64,000 bases of DNA from Urophycis tenuis (taxonomy: Eukaryota > Chordata > Actinopteri > Gadiformes > Phycidae): NCBI GenBank assembly GCA_036785325.1, contig JAXIVH010000017.1, positions 4,151,558 to 4,215,557 on the forward strand, written 5' to 3'. Shown here one piece after another: positions 1 through 12,452 of this stretch. Positions within the stretch are counted from its first letter, which is position 1. The number at the start of each line of letters is the position of its first letter. The notes under the pieces are model-generated. The model searched no databases. It saw only the letters and a list, made by a program, of their open reading frames with translations, and had not been told where the DNA came from. A program made the position numbers and the translations under genes.

Positions 1-240
1 GGTTTTTGAGCTCAATGTGAATCTAAAATGCTGCATGACGTCCCCCACTGCCCTGAGAGACAGGGGGAGGGAGGGAGGAGGGGAGGGGCTGAAAGCGTTA
101 ACGTGTGTTTGGAAAAAAAGCTGAATTCCTTCAGCGTTGAGCCACAGTGCAACAACGCCCCCTAGTGACCAAGTTACACATTTCCTCTGGAGCCCACCGC
201 TCTACGCATCTGTAGACAACTTCCTACGCCCCCTGCCCTG
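1..240. other. Non-coding flank, G-rich start
   Basis: No gene is seen. Positions 64–90 hold a run of G-tracts (GGGGG, GGG, GGG, GGGG, GGGG separated by one to four bases) that fits a G-quadruplex pattern. The remainder is unremarkable. Confidence 0.4.
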
Positions 241-354
241 CCTCTTAATGAGGCCCCGCCCTGTCAGGAGGCCCCGCCTCTTAATGAGGCCCCGCCCCAT
301 CAGGAGGCCCCGCCTCTTAATGAGGCCCCGCCCTGTCAGGAGGCCCCGCCTCTG
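241..354. repeat. 36-bp GC-rich tandem repeat, 3 copies
   Basis: The unit beginning CCTCTTAATGAGGCCCCGCC recurs at 241, 277 and 313, giving an exact 36-bp period with small substitutions. Because 36 is a multiple of three, it creates a spurious repetitive reading frame. This is a minisatellite with no visible gene. Confidence 0.85.
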
Positions 355-582
355 GGGTTCACAGACGTCTGTCGCTACAAGGGAGCCTTTGGATGATGTT
401 GTGTTCCACGTTGTTTCAACAGGGGATCAACTGGTTCCATTGGAAAGGACACGAGCACTCCATTCAGTTTGCAGAGATGAAGATGAGGCCGGTCAACTTT
501 AGTAATTTTGAAAGCAGACGCAAAAGATCATAGTGCGCATTCTGTGGCGTCAAACCAACCCCAACCCCCAAAATATGTTGTC

Positions 583-793
583 AAAGGTAGGGTAGGCCAT
601 TTGGAATTCATTTTGGAGTTAACTAGATTTTGGAAGTATACAGGCCTCCTTTCAGGCCTCGCCCCCAAAAGCCAATCCCCCAAAGCCACGCCTCCAAACC
701 TGTGACTTTAGATTGTTTGCTGTTGGGATGTTACGACAATTTCCAAAAATACGACAAAAAATCATTCTAAAACAAATTGCCTACCCTACCTTT
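583..793. mobile_element. MITE-like element with terminal inverted repeats
   Basis: The left end AAAGGTAGGGTAGGCCATTT is matched in inverse orientation at the right end by AAATTGCCTACCCTACCTTT, giving about 20-bp terminal inverted repeats with one mismatch around a 211-bp non-coding element. The transposase superfamily cannot be assigned and no clear target-site duplication was found. Confidence 0.6.
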
Positions 794-1249
794 AACTAAG
801 GTTGTAGTCGAGTCCTTTTTATTTGAATCTCGTCGACATAAAATGAAATTGATATAGGGAACTATAAGACAATCATGTACTGAATGTGATGCTTACTGGC
901 TGCAAGAATCGTGTGACTATTCTGATGGAAAATGAAGAATCCCAGATAACAAATACATCGTGTTTATAATGTGCCATAGTTTAGAGAATGTAAAGATCTT
1001 ACAAGACACTGTAATATTGTGCATGACAGTTTTTGTGTGTTGACATCTTAAAATCCCATGAGAAGGATTCCCTCAAACTGCCAAATATGGAAATACATAC
1101 AAGATAAACTTTTACCTAAAAGTACTATCATTTGTTCACACTGTATACGATGACACATCTGAAAGGAAAACAGGAAGGTGTTCAGTGACTATGAACCACA
1201 CCACATCACTGTGTTAGCATAACATGTTAGCAAAACATACTGTAAATCG

Positions 1250-1425
1250 ACCCACCAAATGGCACACAGTCCCACTTGGCGGACACATTTAATTAAAAAA
1301 AAGTGTTCTACACTTAGCATGAGTGGGAGCATTTGTAGCATGGGTGGTCCCAGTGGGAATCGAACCCCCGACCCTGGCTTTGTTAATGCCAAGCGTTACC
1401 AGACAGGCACATTGTGGCATTAACG
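1250..1425 (-). mobile_element. tRNA-derived SINE, minus strand
   Basis: Read on the minus strand, the segment contains a perfect RNA polymerase III B box (GGTTCGATTCC, within 1350–1375) preceded by a degenerate tRNA-like body and followed by a tail ending near TGTCCGCCAAGTGGG. This layout (tRNA head, unrelated body, short tail) is typical of teleost SINEs. It is not a functional tRNA: the acceptor and D arms do not pair properly. Boundaries are approximate. Confidence 0.7.
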
Positions 1426-2109
1426 CTCTTTTAAACAATAATGGGAACTTTTTTTTTTTTTATGGAAATGTACATTTAGCCCATTAGTCTGTCTTTAGCA
1501 GGCTTACTTGGCCGACTATTTAAACCACAGATAATCATTTGAATGACATTGAAGGAAGACGAGGAAACAAAGGGGTTTCGCTTGTGGAGTATTTTGACAT
1601 GTTGTCATACATTGTGGTTGCTGTTGTACCAAGGAGAGCCGACTCTGGACCAGATCTACAAAACGTCCTCAAACGGCTGGATTAAATTAAGTTGTGTTTG
1701 TTTTAACTTTACAAATATGTTTCTCTCTAATGAATTAACCTTAAATATATTAAACGTTACTTTGTAACTGGGTGTCCTTCGTTATTTGAGGTGAATTCAC
1801 GTGATGACAATTAACCATGACAAAAAGCATTATTCATGTTTTATTTCAACATTACATACCCAAAATATATATAAATACGAAAATATTTCTTTTTAAAAAC
1901 ATTATTTAGATATGAATAGTATCCTCAGCTGTCAGTACTACGCGTTGTACTCAATTCGTGGACATAAAGTGCAATGGAGGATTTTACAACAGATGCGTTC
2001 TCTTGATTCAGATTCAAACGGGAGCGACTTTCTGCCCACTGGTGGGCAAGAACGGTACTCCTTTATTTCCAATACAGGTAGTTAGCTAATGTAAAGAGAA
2101 TCAGCTGGA
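1426..2109. other. setd9 downstream flank and 3' UTR
   Basis: No second gene is seen. The minus-strand 3' UTR of setd9 should run from 2109 to shortly beyond the polyadenylation hexamer at 1840–1845. The rest is AT-rich with a short poly-T run near 1450. Confidence 0.5.
1840..1845 (-). terminator. Candidate setd9 polyadenylation signal AATAAA
   Basis: AATAAA on the minus strand, about 265 bases beyond the setd9 stop codon. It is the nearest canonical hexamer in the expected orientation. The cleavage site is not determined. Confidence 0.5.
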
Positions 2110-4860
2110 CTATGAGTCCACGATGGTGTAATAGTTAGAGAACAGCTCTTCACCCTGGCTGATATCTCGAAGGGATACAAGGATGACACATCTCAAAGGC
2201 CTGGAGGGAGAAAACACCAAATCAGTCAGTATGCTTGGATTCTACACATCAATTCTACTCCAGAAGTATCTGGTCAATATTTTTAGATACATGTGTCAAA
2301 TGTCAACAATTAATGTTGGGTTTTTTTTGTAAGGTGCATAGAGGGAAATATAAATCCAACACTGTATCAAGCATGTGTTCAATGTAAATCACCTTTGTAT
2401 TTCATGACTGTACTTCACATTGGGCAGATACTGCCACAGCTCAAGAGGAAACTCTCTGGGGACATCATACTCCTGATAGCACACATTAGCAGGAGAGTCT
2501 GCAGGGAAAAGAGAACATTATATTATATGATCATGTTAACTTGGAGACGTGTGTTAAAAATAACCTGCTATAAACACTGTATGCACACATGATCTCTCTG
2601 CCTCTGTGAGATTGTCTCTTAGGGAGACAGACTGTTATCTCCTACACAGCAAACAAACCACACACACACACATACGCACACACACACACACACACGCACA
2701 CACACACACACGTGTGAACACAGAGCAGGCTCTGGTTCTGATTCTGGGTCGGTGACCAGAGCAGTCTGCCCCCAGGCAGGAGTGGCGTCACCACAACCGG
2801 TCCCGTTCAGAACCTCTGTATGAACTGAATGAAGACGTACCAGTGCAGTTGTTGACGTACTGACCCACAGCCAGAGGGTTCTGTGGGTCAGCTGTCAGCC
2901 AACTGAAGTCACTCAACCTGTAAGGGCCCAGCATGTCTCTTCTGCTGCACGAGCTGCAGAGGGACACCAGGGGGCAGCATGAGGAGGACCAGAGGCAGTA
3001 CAAGTCATTCACACCAGGACGCACTGCACCTCAGGGAACATGATCCGTTAAGGTGATTGCCAATAAGAGTGCGGATCGGGATGGATTTTTCTGTCCGAGC
3101 CCGACCCGCGTCCGACAGAACAGTAACGGAACCTGACCCGAGCCCGACAGGCATCAAGCATTTTTTGTAGCACAACATGCGCTGGGTTAACGAGCGGGTA
3201 AATAAAAAAATTCACATCGCGCAGATGCGACTGAGCAAGATCCCAACCCGAATATAATTTTAAAATATTTGTCTGAACCCGACCCGGCCTCGTCGGGTAC
3301 CGTCGGGTCCGGTCGGGCTCGGGTCGGGTATCCATCCTCTAATTACCGAAACATCCCTAAACCAAGAGCCTTACTGACTTGTACACCAGTTTTGAGATCC
3401 CTCTGTCGTTGCCATCGACCAGGACGCCGTCCAGGCATCGGAACACGAACGGGTTCCTGAGCGACTGGAAGAAGACGGGCTCGTAGGGCTGGTAGACGGT
3501 GCCTTGAGACGAAGGTCAGAGAGACACTTCACTTCTCCCAACCAATGCTGCGATTATCATCCATGACTGCCAGGGATACGGGGACGCCCTTCACCTGGAT
3601 ACATGGCCACCACGGTACCCTCCGGAACAAAGCCTCTGGACACGAAGACCCCGAGCCCAGCCTGGGGTACCGAACTGGGCCTCCGGTGGACGCAGAACCC
3701 CAGGCGCTGAAAGACGACGTCGTCGTTTTCAGCCACTCGCCGTCCTGATCAACAGAAATCAAAAGGATGGGCGCATGGACTGTAAAGTCTCGAGCAAACC
3801 TCCACACTAGAGCCTTGCTGTGAACACATTCAATGGATTCAAATGAGTCCTTCATTCTAAAACAAAGGGCTCTTTAAGAAGGAGACGGGGGGCGTCCTGT
3901 TGCTGAGCTAGCTTAGTAAAGGAAGTGCTCCTGGCTCACTGGATCATAAACAACAGTACGTCCAGTTTAAGTAGAACCAGGTGTCAGACATCCCTTTAGC
4001 ACGCTGAACACATCCAGAGGAGCAGCCAGATCAAAGCCTGACCTTCACACACAGTCTCCCGGGCGTCGGCCCTTTGGGTCAGGACCGACGTCAGCGTCTC
4101 CTTTGGGCCGTGGGCCCGGTCCCTCTCCAGGAGGTTCCGGAAGAGTTTCAGCAGACTCTCAGAAACCACCTCGTCGTGGATCAGTTTGTCTTGGACACAC
4201 TTTGTGACGTGTCGCAGAGACCTAGGAAAAGGATCGCAACACACACACGCACACGCACACAAGCACACACACATATATATACATACAACCAACTGTGGTA
4301 CATAATACTAAAGTACATCGGTTTTGATGCCAGCAGTCTGATATGACATCAGCATGTGGCTTCTGTGTCCATTAGGAGCACAAGGTCACACACAACCCCA
4401 ACTAGCCCTAGTTGTGGTGAGTTGAGTAAAGCATAATTATGTTATGTTCAATGTATATTATATTGTGTTTGCACCGTGTGTAAACTATGGATGTTGTGCG
4501 TAGTTTCGTGTAGCAACCAGCAGGTAGCGCTGTGATACAACCAACGTCGAGGATTACCTCCAGTGGCGTAAAGGACTCTACAGTGGAGTAAGGGGCGGCC
4601 AATGTGACCTGTGGTCCAGATCCGGTTTAAACCGAGTCATTCAGTGTGCAATGAACTGATCAGAATCAGAATCAGAATCAGACCAGGACCCACTTAGGGA
4701 GCAGTCTCTCAACACCAGACGTCCTGGTCTGCAAACGAAGCACTGCGACCTGGATCACCCACCTCTGGTTTCTGCGGAGGTTGAGCGCAATCCAGGGCAC
4801 GAATCTGTGTCGGTAGTTTCTCCATTTGGTCTGAATGCTAGTGAGCGCAGCTCGGATCAT
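2110..4860 (-). CDS. setd9: SET domain-containing protein 9 (7 exons, complete)
   Basis: This is a putative SET-domain protein lysine methyltransferase; substrates of the family member are poorly known. Coding exons on the minus strand are 4763–4860, 4043–4221, 3595–3744, 3379–3502, 2841–2953, 2393–2498 and 2110–2200. All junctions are GT–AG, the phases agree, and the total is 861 nt (286 aa; human about 299). Recognition rests on the N-terminal RFVPWIALNL signature, the GLGVFV…GTVVAMYPG strand that opens the SET fold, VGQYVNNC at the SET cofactor-binding position, and GEELFSNYYTIV before the stop. The ATG at 4858–4860 opens MIRAALTSIQTKW; an in-frame GTG lies 9 bases upstream, but ATG is preferred. 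The exon-4 donor (TACAA|GTCAGT) had to be chosen over a nearby GTAAGG to keep frame. Intron 4 carries a GC-rich dispersed repeat. Confidence 0.9.
2660..2712. repeat. (CA)n microsatellite in setd9 intron 5
   Basis: An interrupted CA dinucleotide tract of about 50 bp between setd9 exons 5 and 6. Confidence 0.8.
3063..3342. mobile_element. GC-rich dispersed repeat, probably transposon-derived
   Basis: Both ends carry variants of CCCGACCCGAGCCCGAC-type sequence: near 3100–3150 in one orientation and near 3280–3330 as GGGTCCGGTCGGGCTCGGGT in the opposite orientation. The two ends are thus imperfect inverted repeats around an AT-rich centre. The element lies wholly inside setd9 intron 4. Superfamily and exact ends are not determined. 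Confidence 0.45.
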
Positions 4861-5383
4861 GATATTCACCTGGAGATGTATGGTATTAATACATTATGTG
4901 GCTTTCGGTTTATTTTGCAGAGCAGTCTTGTTCTGTCCCTTTTTGCAGCGCGTTAGCCCTCCCAGCGTCCCTGGTCGCCCCCTGCTGGTCACATTTCAAC
5001 ATTGTACACTATTAAATGCCAATAAACAGGAGACAGACCAATACTGTCAGCTTTGGTTAGCACCTCTGTGATAGCGTCTTCTTGGTCTCTATTCATGTGT
5101 TAGAGTCAACAGAATGCATGAAGCTCAGGGCTGCACACCTACACTTATTCTAGTCAACAATCATGTGAAACGATCACTTAATAAGTCAATGTAATCATTG
5201 TTGTGTATTATATTGTCCTTTTACACTTCTCTGTTCTTCTTTTCAGAATGTTATCACTGCATTATTAATCTCATGTGACTGCACTGGACATCTCTGGAGA
5301 CACATTTTATTGGCAGGTATGTATGAACAGGGACTATTTTCTGGTCACTTCACTCCATCAGTAACATTTTGCAACTTAGATCA
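4861..5383. other. setd9 5' flank, no other gene seen
   Basis: Upstream of the setd9 start codon on the minus strand. No TATA box or strong GC cluster stands out. It is expected to hold the setd9 promoter by position only. Confidence 0.4.
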
Positions 5384-5850
5384 ATCAATCAAACTTTATT
5401 GATAAGAACCTTTCACCTTTCCTTGTGGAGCAGGCTGTGCCAGCTCCACAAAGTGCCTTCCATGAATAAAATAAAACAAACAACTAAATAATACAAGATA
5501 ATAAAAAACGAACAGTGACAACACATCCCAGGGATGCACGGCTTAAACGTGTAGTTTTTAAGTAGCGACTAAAAGGGTCTACAGACGGACATACCCTCAG
5601 GTCCTCTGACAGGCTGTTCCAGACACGAGGTCCTGAGGATGGGAGAGGCTGCATCCCTGTGGGTTCTGGTCCTGGTCGTGGAGGACAGCTGGAAGGCCAG
5701 TCCAGAGGACCTGAGGTATCTACAGGGTGCTTAGCTGGGAAACATGTCTGCCAAATAGTTTGGCACAAGACCATTTAATGACTTAAAAATGAATGGGTTT
5801 GAAGAGTTTAAAATACAATTCCGAGACTGAGGGGTAACCAATGATGGGAT
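5384..5850 (-). mobile_element. LINE 3' end (L2/CR1-like), minus strand
   Basis: Minus-strand translation shows the C-terminal tail typical of LINE reverse transcriptases: a (broken) IDFKLFK stretch near 5810, then GPRVWNSLSEDLR and a DPFSRYLKT motif at about 5560–5650. It ends in an AATAAAGTTTGATTGATTG tail at 5384–5405. It is 5'-truncated and stop-containing, so dead. The + strand sees it inverted. Confidence 0.7.
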
Positions 5851-8800
5851 TGTAATGCTGGTGGTGAAGTGTGCCTCCTGGTATTGGGTTTACAGTAGCC
5901 CACCTGCTGGTCATGAGAGCATGAACTCAAATCTCGGCATCCATTCAAAAATGGTCTAACTTTGTGTGTACTACGTAGATGATAACCATTGATGGAACCA
6001 ATCTAATGTGTGATTTAAGACCAAGATCAGAATCTAAAATGACACCAAGGTTGTTTTTTTTGTTTTTTTAACTTTGACTTCTGTCTGAAAATGTGTGCCT
6101 AATGGGGCTTGAGACGGATGGTTAAAATGTTTTATGTTCATTCAGTTACAGGAAGTTTGTGTGCAGTCACTCATGGCAGAGAGACAGGCAGTCACTGTGA
6201 GCATTTCGGTCAGTCAGCACTCAGAACAAAAGTAGCAATGCGCAAGCAAGTCAGGCAACGATCCTCTACGTCTACCAGAGAGATAAGAGACAGAGAGATA
6301 ATACCTTATCAGAACTAGTGACACAGGTCAAGTCAATGGGGAGGAAATGTGTCACAAGAGGTTGGGGTTACTTTAAGACAGATGCGTTGACTCCTGCTGG
6401 CTGCAGGACTACAAATCAAGATGGCTCCAGAAATAGAACCGCAAGCCCCAGGGGCAACAGGAAACAGGAAAACGGGGTGCTGATGGGGTCCACTGATGGG
6501 GTGTATGAATGTGAAGGCAGGTCACAGTGGTGTCCGTGGGGGTCATGACTCCACGGGGGTTTACGTTGAAAGAACGAAGCTTGTTCTGCAGACTGGGTTT
6601 TGTTGTCTTTTGGTTTATTAAGAAGAAGGTATGAGATATTGTGAGTACAAAGCTTTGTGCTGATTCTTCCTGTTGGTTGTTAGAAGACACCAGGAGGAGC
6701 CCAGCCCGGCTCCACAGTAACATGAGTAACATCTGACTTCTCTGTCACACTGTGTCTTTTCTTTATTATTCATCGTTGGTTACAGGCAGGAAAGAGCGTT
6801 AGGAAACTTAAAAAAAAAATGAAGTTACTGGTAAGAGGGAATATTAAAAATCAAGGTTTTCCATTTTCCCACTCTGCCTGCAGTAACAGAAGCCCTCCAG
6901 CCTACTAAATGTGATACTTGGTGGAATACTTTTCGAGAGTTCATATTGAAGTAACTACGAGCACACAATTATTTCATGAGTTAGCCAAACTAACCTTCCC
7001 GTCCTCATCGTCACAAGGTAGCATATGTGTAGGCCTCTATGATGAAACATAATTATGCAATTATGTATGGAAACAAAAAGAATTACAAACAGACATAGTT
7101 AGTGTGATTTTTTTCTTTCTTCTTGGTAAGAGTATAGAGCAGAATGACAGGTTCACAGATACACCAGTGAAGTTACGTTTCCCTACGGCATGCCTACAAT
7201 GTTCACGCTGTATCTACTCTACTGACCAGCTCTGGGCATGCATCTCGTAAAAACTCTTCCTCGGATATAATTCAAAGTATTGAAACTTTTGAAAACATTA
7301 CAAGCCAAATATTATTACAGTACAGTAGCATACATTGAAATCATTGAAAATACACAAACAAGAAATCATAATTTATACCTATTAATGAAATACAAAAACT
7401 GTTTTTTTTTTTTTTTTGGTCAATTTTTTTTTTGAGTCCCAGAGTGTTCTGGAACAAAATATCAGTGTTATGATTGTACATACCGTATGTTTTTTTCTGT
7501 TTCAGTTTTTCCATGTACAGCTCTTAACATTTTAAAAGAAATTTAACATTCATAGTTAACACAACAGAAATAAATCTATTCTTTTCCATTAAATGTTACA
7601 CATAGCAATCCCACCTCCAACACCACTGATTTATTCAAGTAACATTTATATAAATCTGATAAAGTGTACACTATTTCCTTGAACTATTCCATATTGTAAG
7701 AGTATGTGTCAGTTATTAATTCTGTTATATTATAGTAATATGTATTGTATGTATGTTGAGCAACAATTCCATCTATACCATTTTGGTATAATGTTTGGCC
7801 TACAGTATCATTTAGAAGTAGGCCTTTTTAAAGCCCTACCTCTAAAACGTCCTCATGGTCCCTCAGTAGGAACAGATTCATTTAGCCTTTAATTTACTGG
7901 ACAACAGCGGTTAAGGCTCCAGAGATCTGCTTGTTAATTCATCTCTTCAAGTTTTTCATTGTAGCACATTCTGTGTTTTACATATTTATATATCTTAATA
8001 TTTTGACCATTACAGCCCTCAATAATGGTGCTCCTGCAAAACAGTTCAACCTTACTTAAAAAAAAGATGAAGATGATAGATGAAGATGAGAATGAGTTAT
8101 CTTTTATAAATTATTTATTACACCAAACTTTGATAAATCTTTATTTAGACAAATTAAATAGTATAATATCATAAAGCTCTATGGGTTGGAAATTATAAAT
8201 ATAGTATCCTTATAATCCATAATCAAATTCCTACTTTAGGGGATACTTTAAAGATGAATTGTCTTTAGTCTGTCAATTTCTTTGGCGTTTTAATCTTGGC
8301 TTCGTCATTGTGATCAAATTGTGAAAGGGATTTCATTATGGAAGATTGCTTGGAGAATTTGATGCAAAGCCTTTGTTCCATGACCTCCTCATGGATGATC
8401 ACTATGAAGGCCTCCACCGAGCTCTCCTCAGTCCAGCATGGAGGACCTTCTGACAGCAGTCTGACGACACAAGAAGGAACCTGCTCCTCTAAAAGCAGAA
8501 CTTTTCAATCAGGGCTTTCACCTTGCGGTGAGAATCCTACGGAATTCAGAGTCAGAACCAGGGCAGGTTTAAAGCTAACCGAGCCATATCAGCCAGTGGT
8601 ACAAACGAAAAATAATATATCCACCCTGGCTGTCTGATGTGGATATCAATTTCTATTGTGCGTTTACATCAGAGGGCAGGGGTGAGAAGGGCAACAGGGA
8701 ATCGTACATGGGTGGCATTTTGCCTCATTCGTCAAAGTTAAGTTAAACATAGTGAATCTTATGCACTATGGATGGTTGTGTTCAAATGTATGCGCGGGGG

Positions 8801-11340
8801 ATTTCAGGTTCACGTCTGAGGAATGAAGAGGAAAGTCCAATGATTGTCAGTCTACAACAAATGATGTAGTAGAGGGTCTACTACATCACTCTGCTAATCA
8901 TCTACTAATCACGTCTGAAGGGTTTCCAGGTGCTAATCGCCAGAAGTTGATTTCGCAAAGGAAAGGAAACTGAAAACAACAATTTAAATGAAAGAAATAT
9001 TATAGTGGCTTCTGTGAGCTAGCTTTATCCCGCTCCTAAAATAAGTGCATGTCAATCTTCAGATTACTGTTATTTTCACATGGATGGCATGATCAATTTC
9101 TTCATATATGTGATTCAAATGTATTCTTAAAGTGCACAAAGGATGCCTTTAGTTATGGTAAAATGCCTTTTAATTTTTTTTAATATAGATCAGTAATAAT
9201 ATTGGAGACAGATAAGTGCACTGCAAAGAGAACAAGGTACGTATTGCAAATATCAAATATAGACAAAGCACAAAGCACAGAGATCACCTCGCGGTAAAAC
9301 AAATTCTTACAACTAAAAGCTGAAGGCGGAATCCCGAAACACGCTTGCACTGTGATCGTAAAACGCCACAGCTTTGCCCATAACATGGAACACGCAAAAA
9401 GGAGGGAACTTCTGCACATAGGCAGATGTGATAGCACAGTGGTATTAAAGACTAAATCACATCCTGCTGAAGGAGGTTGTGAAGCCCTTGCTTTAGTAGC
9501 ATGTCTGCCTCGGTTTTATTTGGCAACACACGATGAAGCCTCGAGTGTGGACGTCTCTGGTCCAGTACCAACCAGACGGGGACATATGTTGGTGGCTGAG
9601 AAGGTCTGGAGCCAGAGCCTACCACCATGTTCTCACTATATTATGGCATATACACACCAATAACTATTAAACATGAACACGTTCTACTGCACTACGAAAC
9701 AAGATGAATGGTAATTAGGATCCAAATGTTACTTGAATGGCCGTGTTGTTGTTGTTGTTGTTGTTGTGACGTTCCATATTGTTGGAGTGCTATATTCATG
9801 AGTGTGTTACACTGGAGAGCCATCTCCAGGAGGTTCCTCCCCTGACTCTGCTGTACATCAGGAAGGTTTGCCTCGGTGTGTGTGCTGGCCTCACTTCACC
9901 GTGAGAGACACACTGGCATGCGGGATCGTTGGGAGATGCTCACCAACATCAGTCAGGGCTCAACGAGACCCTGCATGTGTGTGGGCCGTGACCTCTTGAC
10001 CTGGAGAAGTGGGATCAGAACCTCAACATGAATTCTACATGCGGATGCTTCACATCCCCAGTGGCTTCCCGTTCCTCCCCGCATCAAGGCCAATATCTGC
10101 CTGAATCAAAGAAAGCGAAACATCTAAAACAAGATAATTAATAATTAATAACAATTAGTGAAAACACCAAGAACCATGCCACTAACACGGCTTTATAGTC
10201 AACAGTGAGCAGCCAAACTAAAATCAGATCTGCATGTATGTGGACCGACCCTTTCTAGTATAGCTTACCTCTGACATCTGTAACAACACACTAAACAGAC
10301 ACGTAGGCCCATCCTACCTCTGACATCTGTAACCACACGCTAAACAGACATGTAGGCCCACCTCTCATCATCAGTTCTAACCACCACGTGTGGTTGAATC
10401 TGGCTTAGTCGAATGGTTGAGTTAAAACCACACCAGCTGTTCTCATCAGGGCAGCAATAGTGTGTCCATCTCATGATCTAACATCACTGTAGGCCTACAC
10501 AGGAGTGCAAGATGGAAAGTGTGGAATTGACACTATGGGATCATTTCAAATGTTGGAGAATGTACAACGTCAAGATTTATGTGGTAATTAGTCTTATTTG
10601 TGCTCGAATAATTTGGTATTTGATAAAACAATAACATGTGAAGAACTTTAGCATTTGTCTGACTTGATTCCTAATCATAAATATGCGTTCTTACGAAACA
10701 TATCTAAATATAAAACATTAATCTGTAGGCCTATGTTTCAAGTATCCACAAGGTTTTCAAAGGCATCATAATGTTAAGATTGAAGTGTCTCTAGATAATA
10801 AGGCAATACAAAATAGACATATTGTGCAAGGCAGATCAAATCTACGTTCATTTATTGGTTGATTAATTTGGGGTGCAAGCCTTTGGGGGAACAGTCTTAA
10901 TAAAGTGACAGTAACAGGCCATGTTTTATGTCCCATGTCAAGTCTGAACAGGGTAGGCCTAAATAGGTAGCCTAGACATGGTATGGAGTATCGATCCTTT
11001 TACCGATCAAAAGGATCCTTAAGAAATGGAACAGACCATAGCGTGCCTGCTTCATGAGGATGGAGATGTAATGGGTGAAAGGTGTCAGTTGCCATCTCCC
11101 CTCAGCCACAGGCTCACTCACACTACAGCACCACGTGCCCTCGGGTACACGTCCTCCTCGGGCCTGCCCGTTTCTCAAACCTTAAACTTGGTGTTAAAAT
11201 ACGAGGTTGGTGTTCGTTTGACCAATTGAAATCGGTGTCAGTTGACATATCAAAAGCATAAGAGAAAAGTTGTAGTTGGCAATAGTTACAGTAGCCTACA
11301 TCAGTGCATACAGTAAGTAGTACAGCGTTGCATTACATGA
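5851..11340. other. AT-rich intergenic DNA downstream of purg
   Basis: I see no convincing exon, RNA gene or complete transposon here. Minor elements are poly-T runs (7400–7435), a (GTT)n tract at 9743–9768, and a direct duplication of about 49 bp at 10267–10365. Part of the right end is probably the purg 3' UTR. A minus-strand AATAAA at 10851–10856, about 570 bases past the purg stop, is a candidate polyadenylation signal. Confidence 0.5.
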
Positions 11341-11426
11341 TCACGTCCTGACCGTCTTTGCTACGATATCTCGGTCCTCGTCCCGTCCTCTCCTCTCCTC
11401 TCCTCCCGACGGGGGAGCAGGACGCG

Positions 11427-12452
11427 TTAGTCCGCCGGCTCCTCCGCGTCTCCTCGCGGCTCCGCGCTCGTCCTCTTCTCCGTCTGGCACGAGATGATTC
11501 GCCTCATCTCGTCTTCGTAGCGAATGAAATTCTCCCCGAACCGGGCCCACGCTTTGAGCGGCACCGTGATGGTGTTCCTGTAGGGCTGCCTGACCTCGCT
11601 GATTTTGAGGAAGACGCCGTAGCGGTTGGACCCGACGTCGAAGTAGAACCGCTTGTTGTCTACGCGGAAGGACGCAGCCTCCGGCAGGTCCGGGTTCTCC
11701 TCGCAGTTCTTGGACCCCTTGCCGCGGTCGTCGCTGTCTTCGTCCCCGTAGTCTTCGATCAGCTGTGACAGCGCGTCTCTGAACTCGATCAGCCCCTGGG
11801 CCGGCAGCACGATGGTCTGCTCGATGCCCTGGCCGTAGTACCCCATGGTGCCGTGTCCCTTGATGACGGTCTGTCTGATGCGGAGGAACCGCCCCCGTTG
11901 GTTCTCCTTCAGGTCCAAGTAGTACTTTCTATTGTCTCGCTCGATGAACTCGCTCTTCAGAACGCGGTGGGCATTCTCGTCGGATACGGCGGAGCCGGCC
12001 GGGGACAGCGGCGATGCCCGGTGCTCCGGCCGCCTCCGGTGCGCGTCGGGCTGGCGGCCCTGGCCGTTATTCTGCTCCTCGATCCGCAGGGGCGCCAGCG
12101 CGCCTCGTAACCCGATGCGAGCGTAATATTCAATGAAATCTCCAAGGCAGTACCGCAGGTCGGGTGCCATTGACATGGAGAGAGTCAGTTTGCTTTTCCT
12201 GATGTTGTCGTGGCGCCCGCGTCCGATCCAAACCTCGGCGATTTTCAGAAAGCGTCCCCGTGTGCTTTGCTTGACATCCAGGTAAAACCTTTTCTTCTGG
12301 ATGTCCACCCGTTTGGACGCGAGCTCTTCGATGTCCACCCCCTGCTGCTGTGTGCCAGGCTGAACATAGTGGGGGTATCCGGGTCGCGGCATCGAATCTG
12401 ACGGAACCCGTCCTCTACCTCTATCCATCGCTCTACAACATATATCAGCCAT
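11427..12452 (-). CDS. purg: Purine-rich element-binding protein gamma (PURG)
   Basis: Pur-family proteins bind purine-rich single-stranded DNA and RNA and act in transcription and mRNA handling. The single uninterrupted 341-residue frame contains three PUR repeats: about 48–115 ([20 protein letters not shown], then KLTLS and GDFIEYY), 164–237 ([35 protein letters not shown]) and 261–320 ([33 protein letters not shown]). The N-terminus (RGRGR…YPHYVQPG) and the PUR I–II linker rich in Q, R and H match PURG rather than PURA or PURB. PURA and PURB are also single-exon frames but differ there. Two starts are possible: ATG at 12450–12452, or ATG at 12426–12428 (MDRGRGR), which aligns better with the mammalian start. 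Human PURG sits head-to-head with WRN; no WRN exon was recognised upstream here. Confidence 0.93.
   Translation of the reverse strand: MADICCRAMDRGRGRVPSDSMPRPGYPHYVQPGTQQQGVDIEELASKRVDIQKKRFYLDVKQSTRGRFLKIAEVWIGRGRHDNIRKSKLTLSMSMAPDLRYCLGDFIEYYARIGLRGALAPLRIEEQNNGQGRQPDAHRRRPEHRASPLSPAGSAVSDENAHRVLKSEFIERDNRKYYLDLKENQRGRFLRIRQTVIKGHGTMGYYGQGIEQTIVLPAQGLIEFRDALSQLIEDYGDEDSDDRGKGSKNCEENPDLPEAASFRVDNKRFYFDVGSNRYGVFLKISEVRQPYRNTITVPLKAWARFGENFIRYEDEMRRIISCQTEKRTSAEPRGDAEEPAD

Noticed and set aside
1345..1405. tRNA gene
   Set aside because: A perfect B box is present but the acceptor and D arms do not fold, and the flanks match a SINE tail.
3529..3855. Apparent frameshift in setd9 exon 3
   Set aside because: The longest open frame here is not the gene's frame. 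With splicing at 3744 and 3595 the correct frame reads through intact, so setd9 is not a pseudogene.
11358..11768. 136-codon plus-strand frame antisense to purg
   Set aside because: A shadow of GC-rich purg coding sequence; no domain or independent support.
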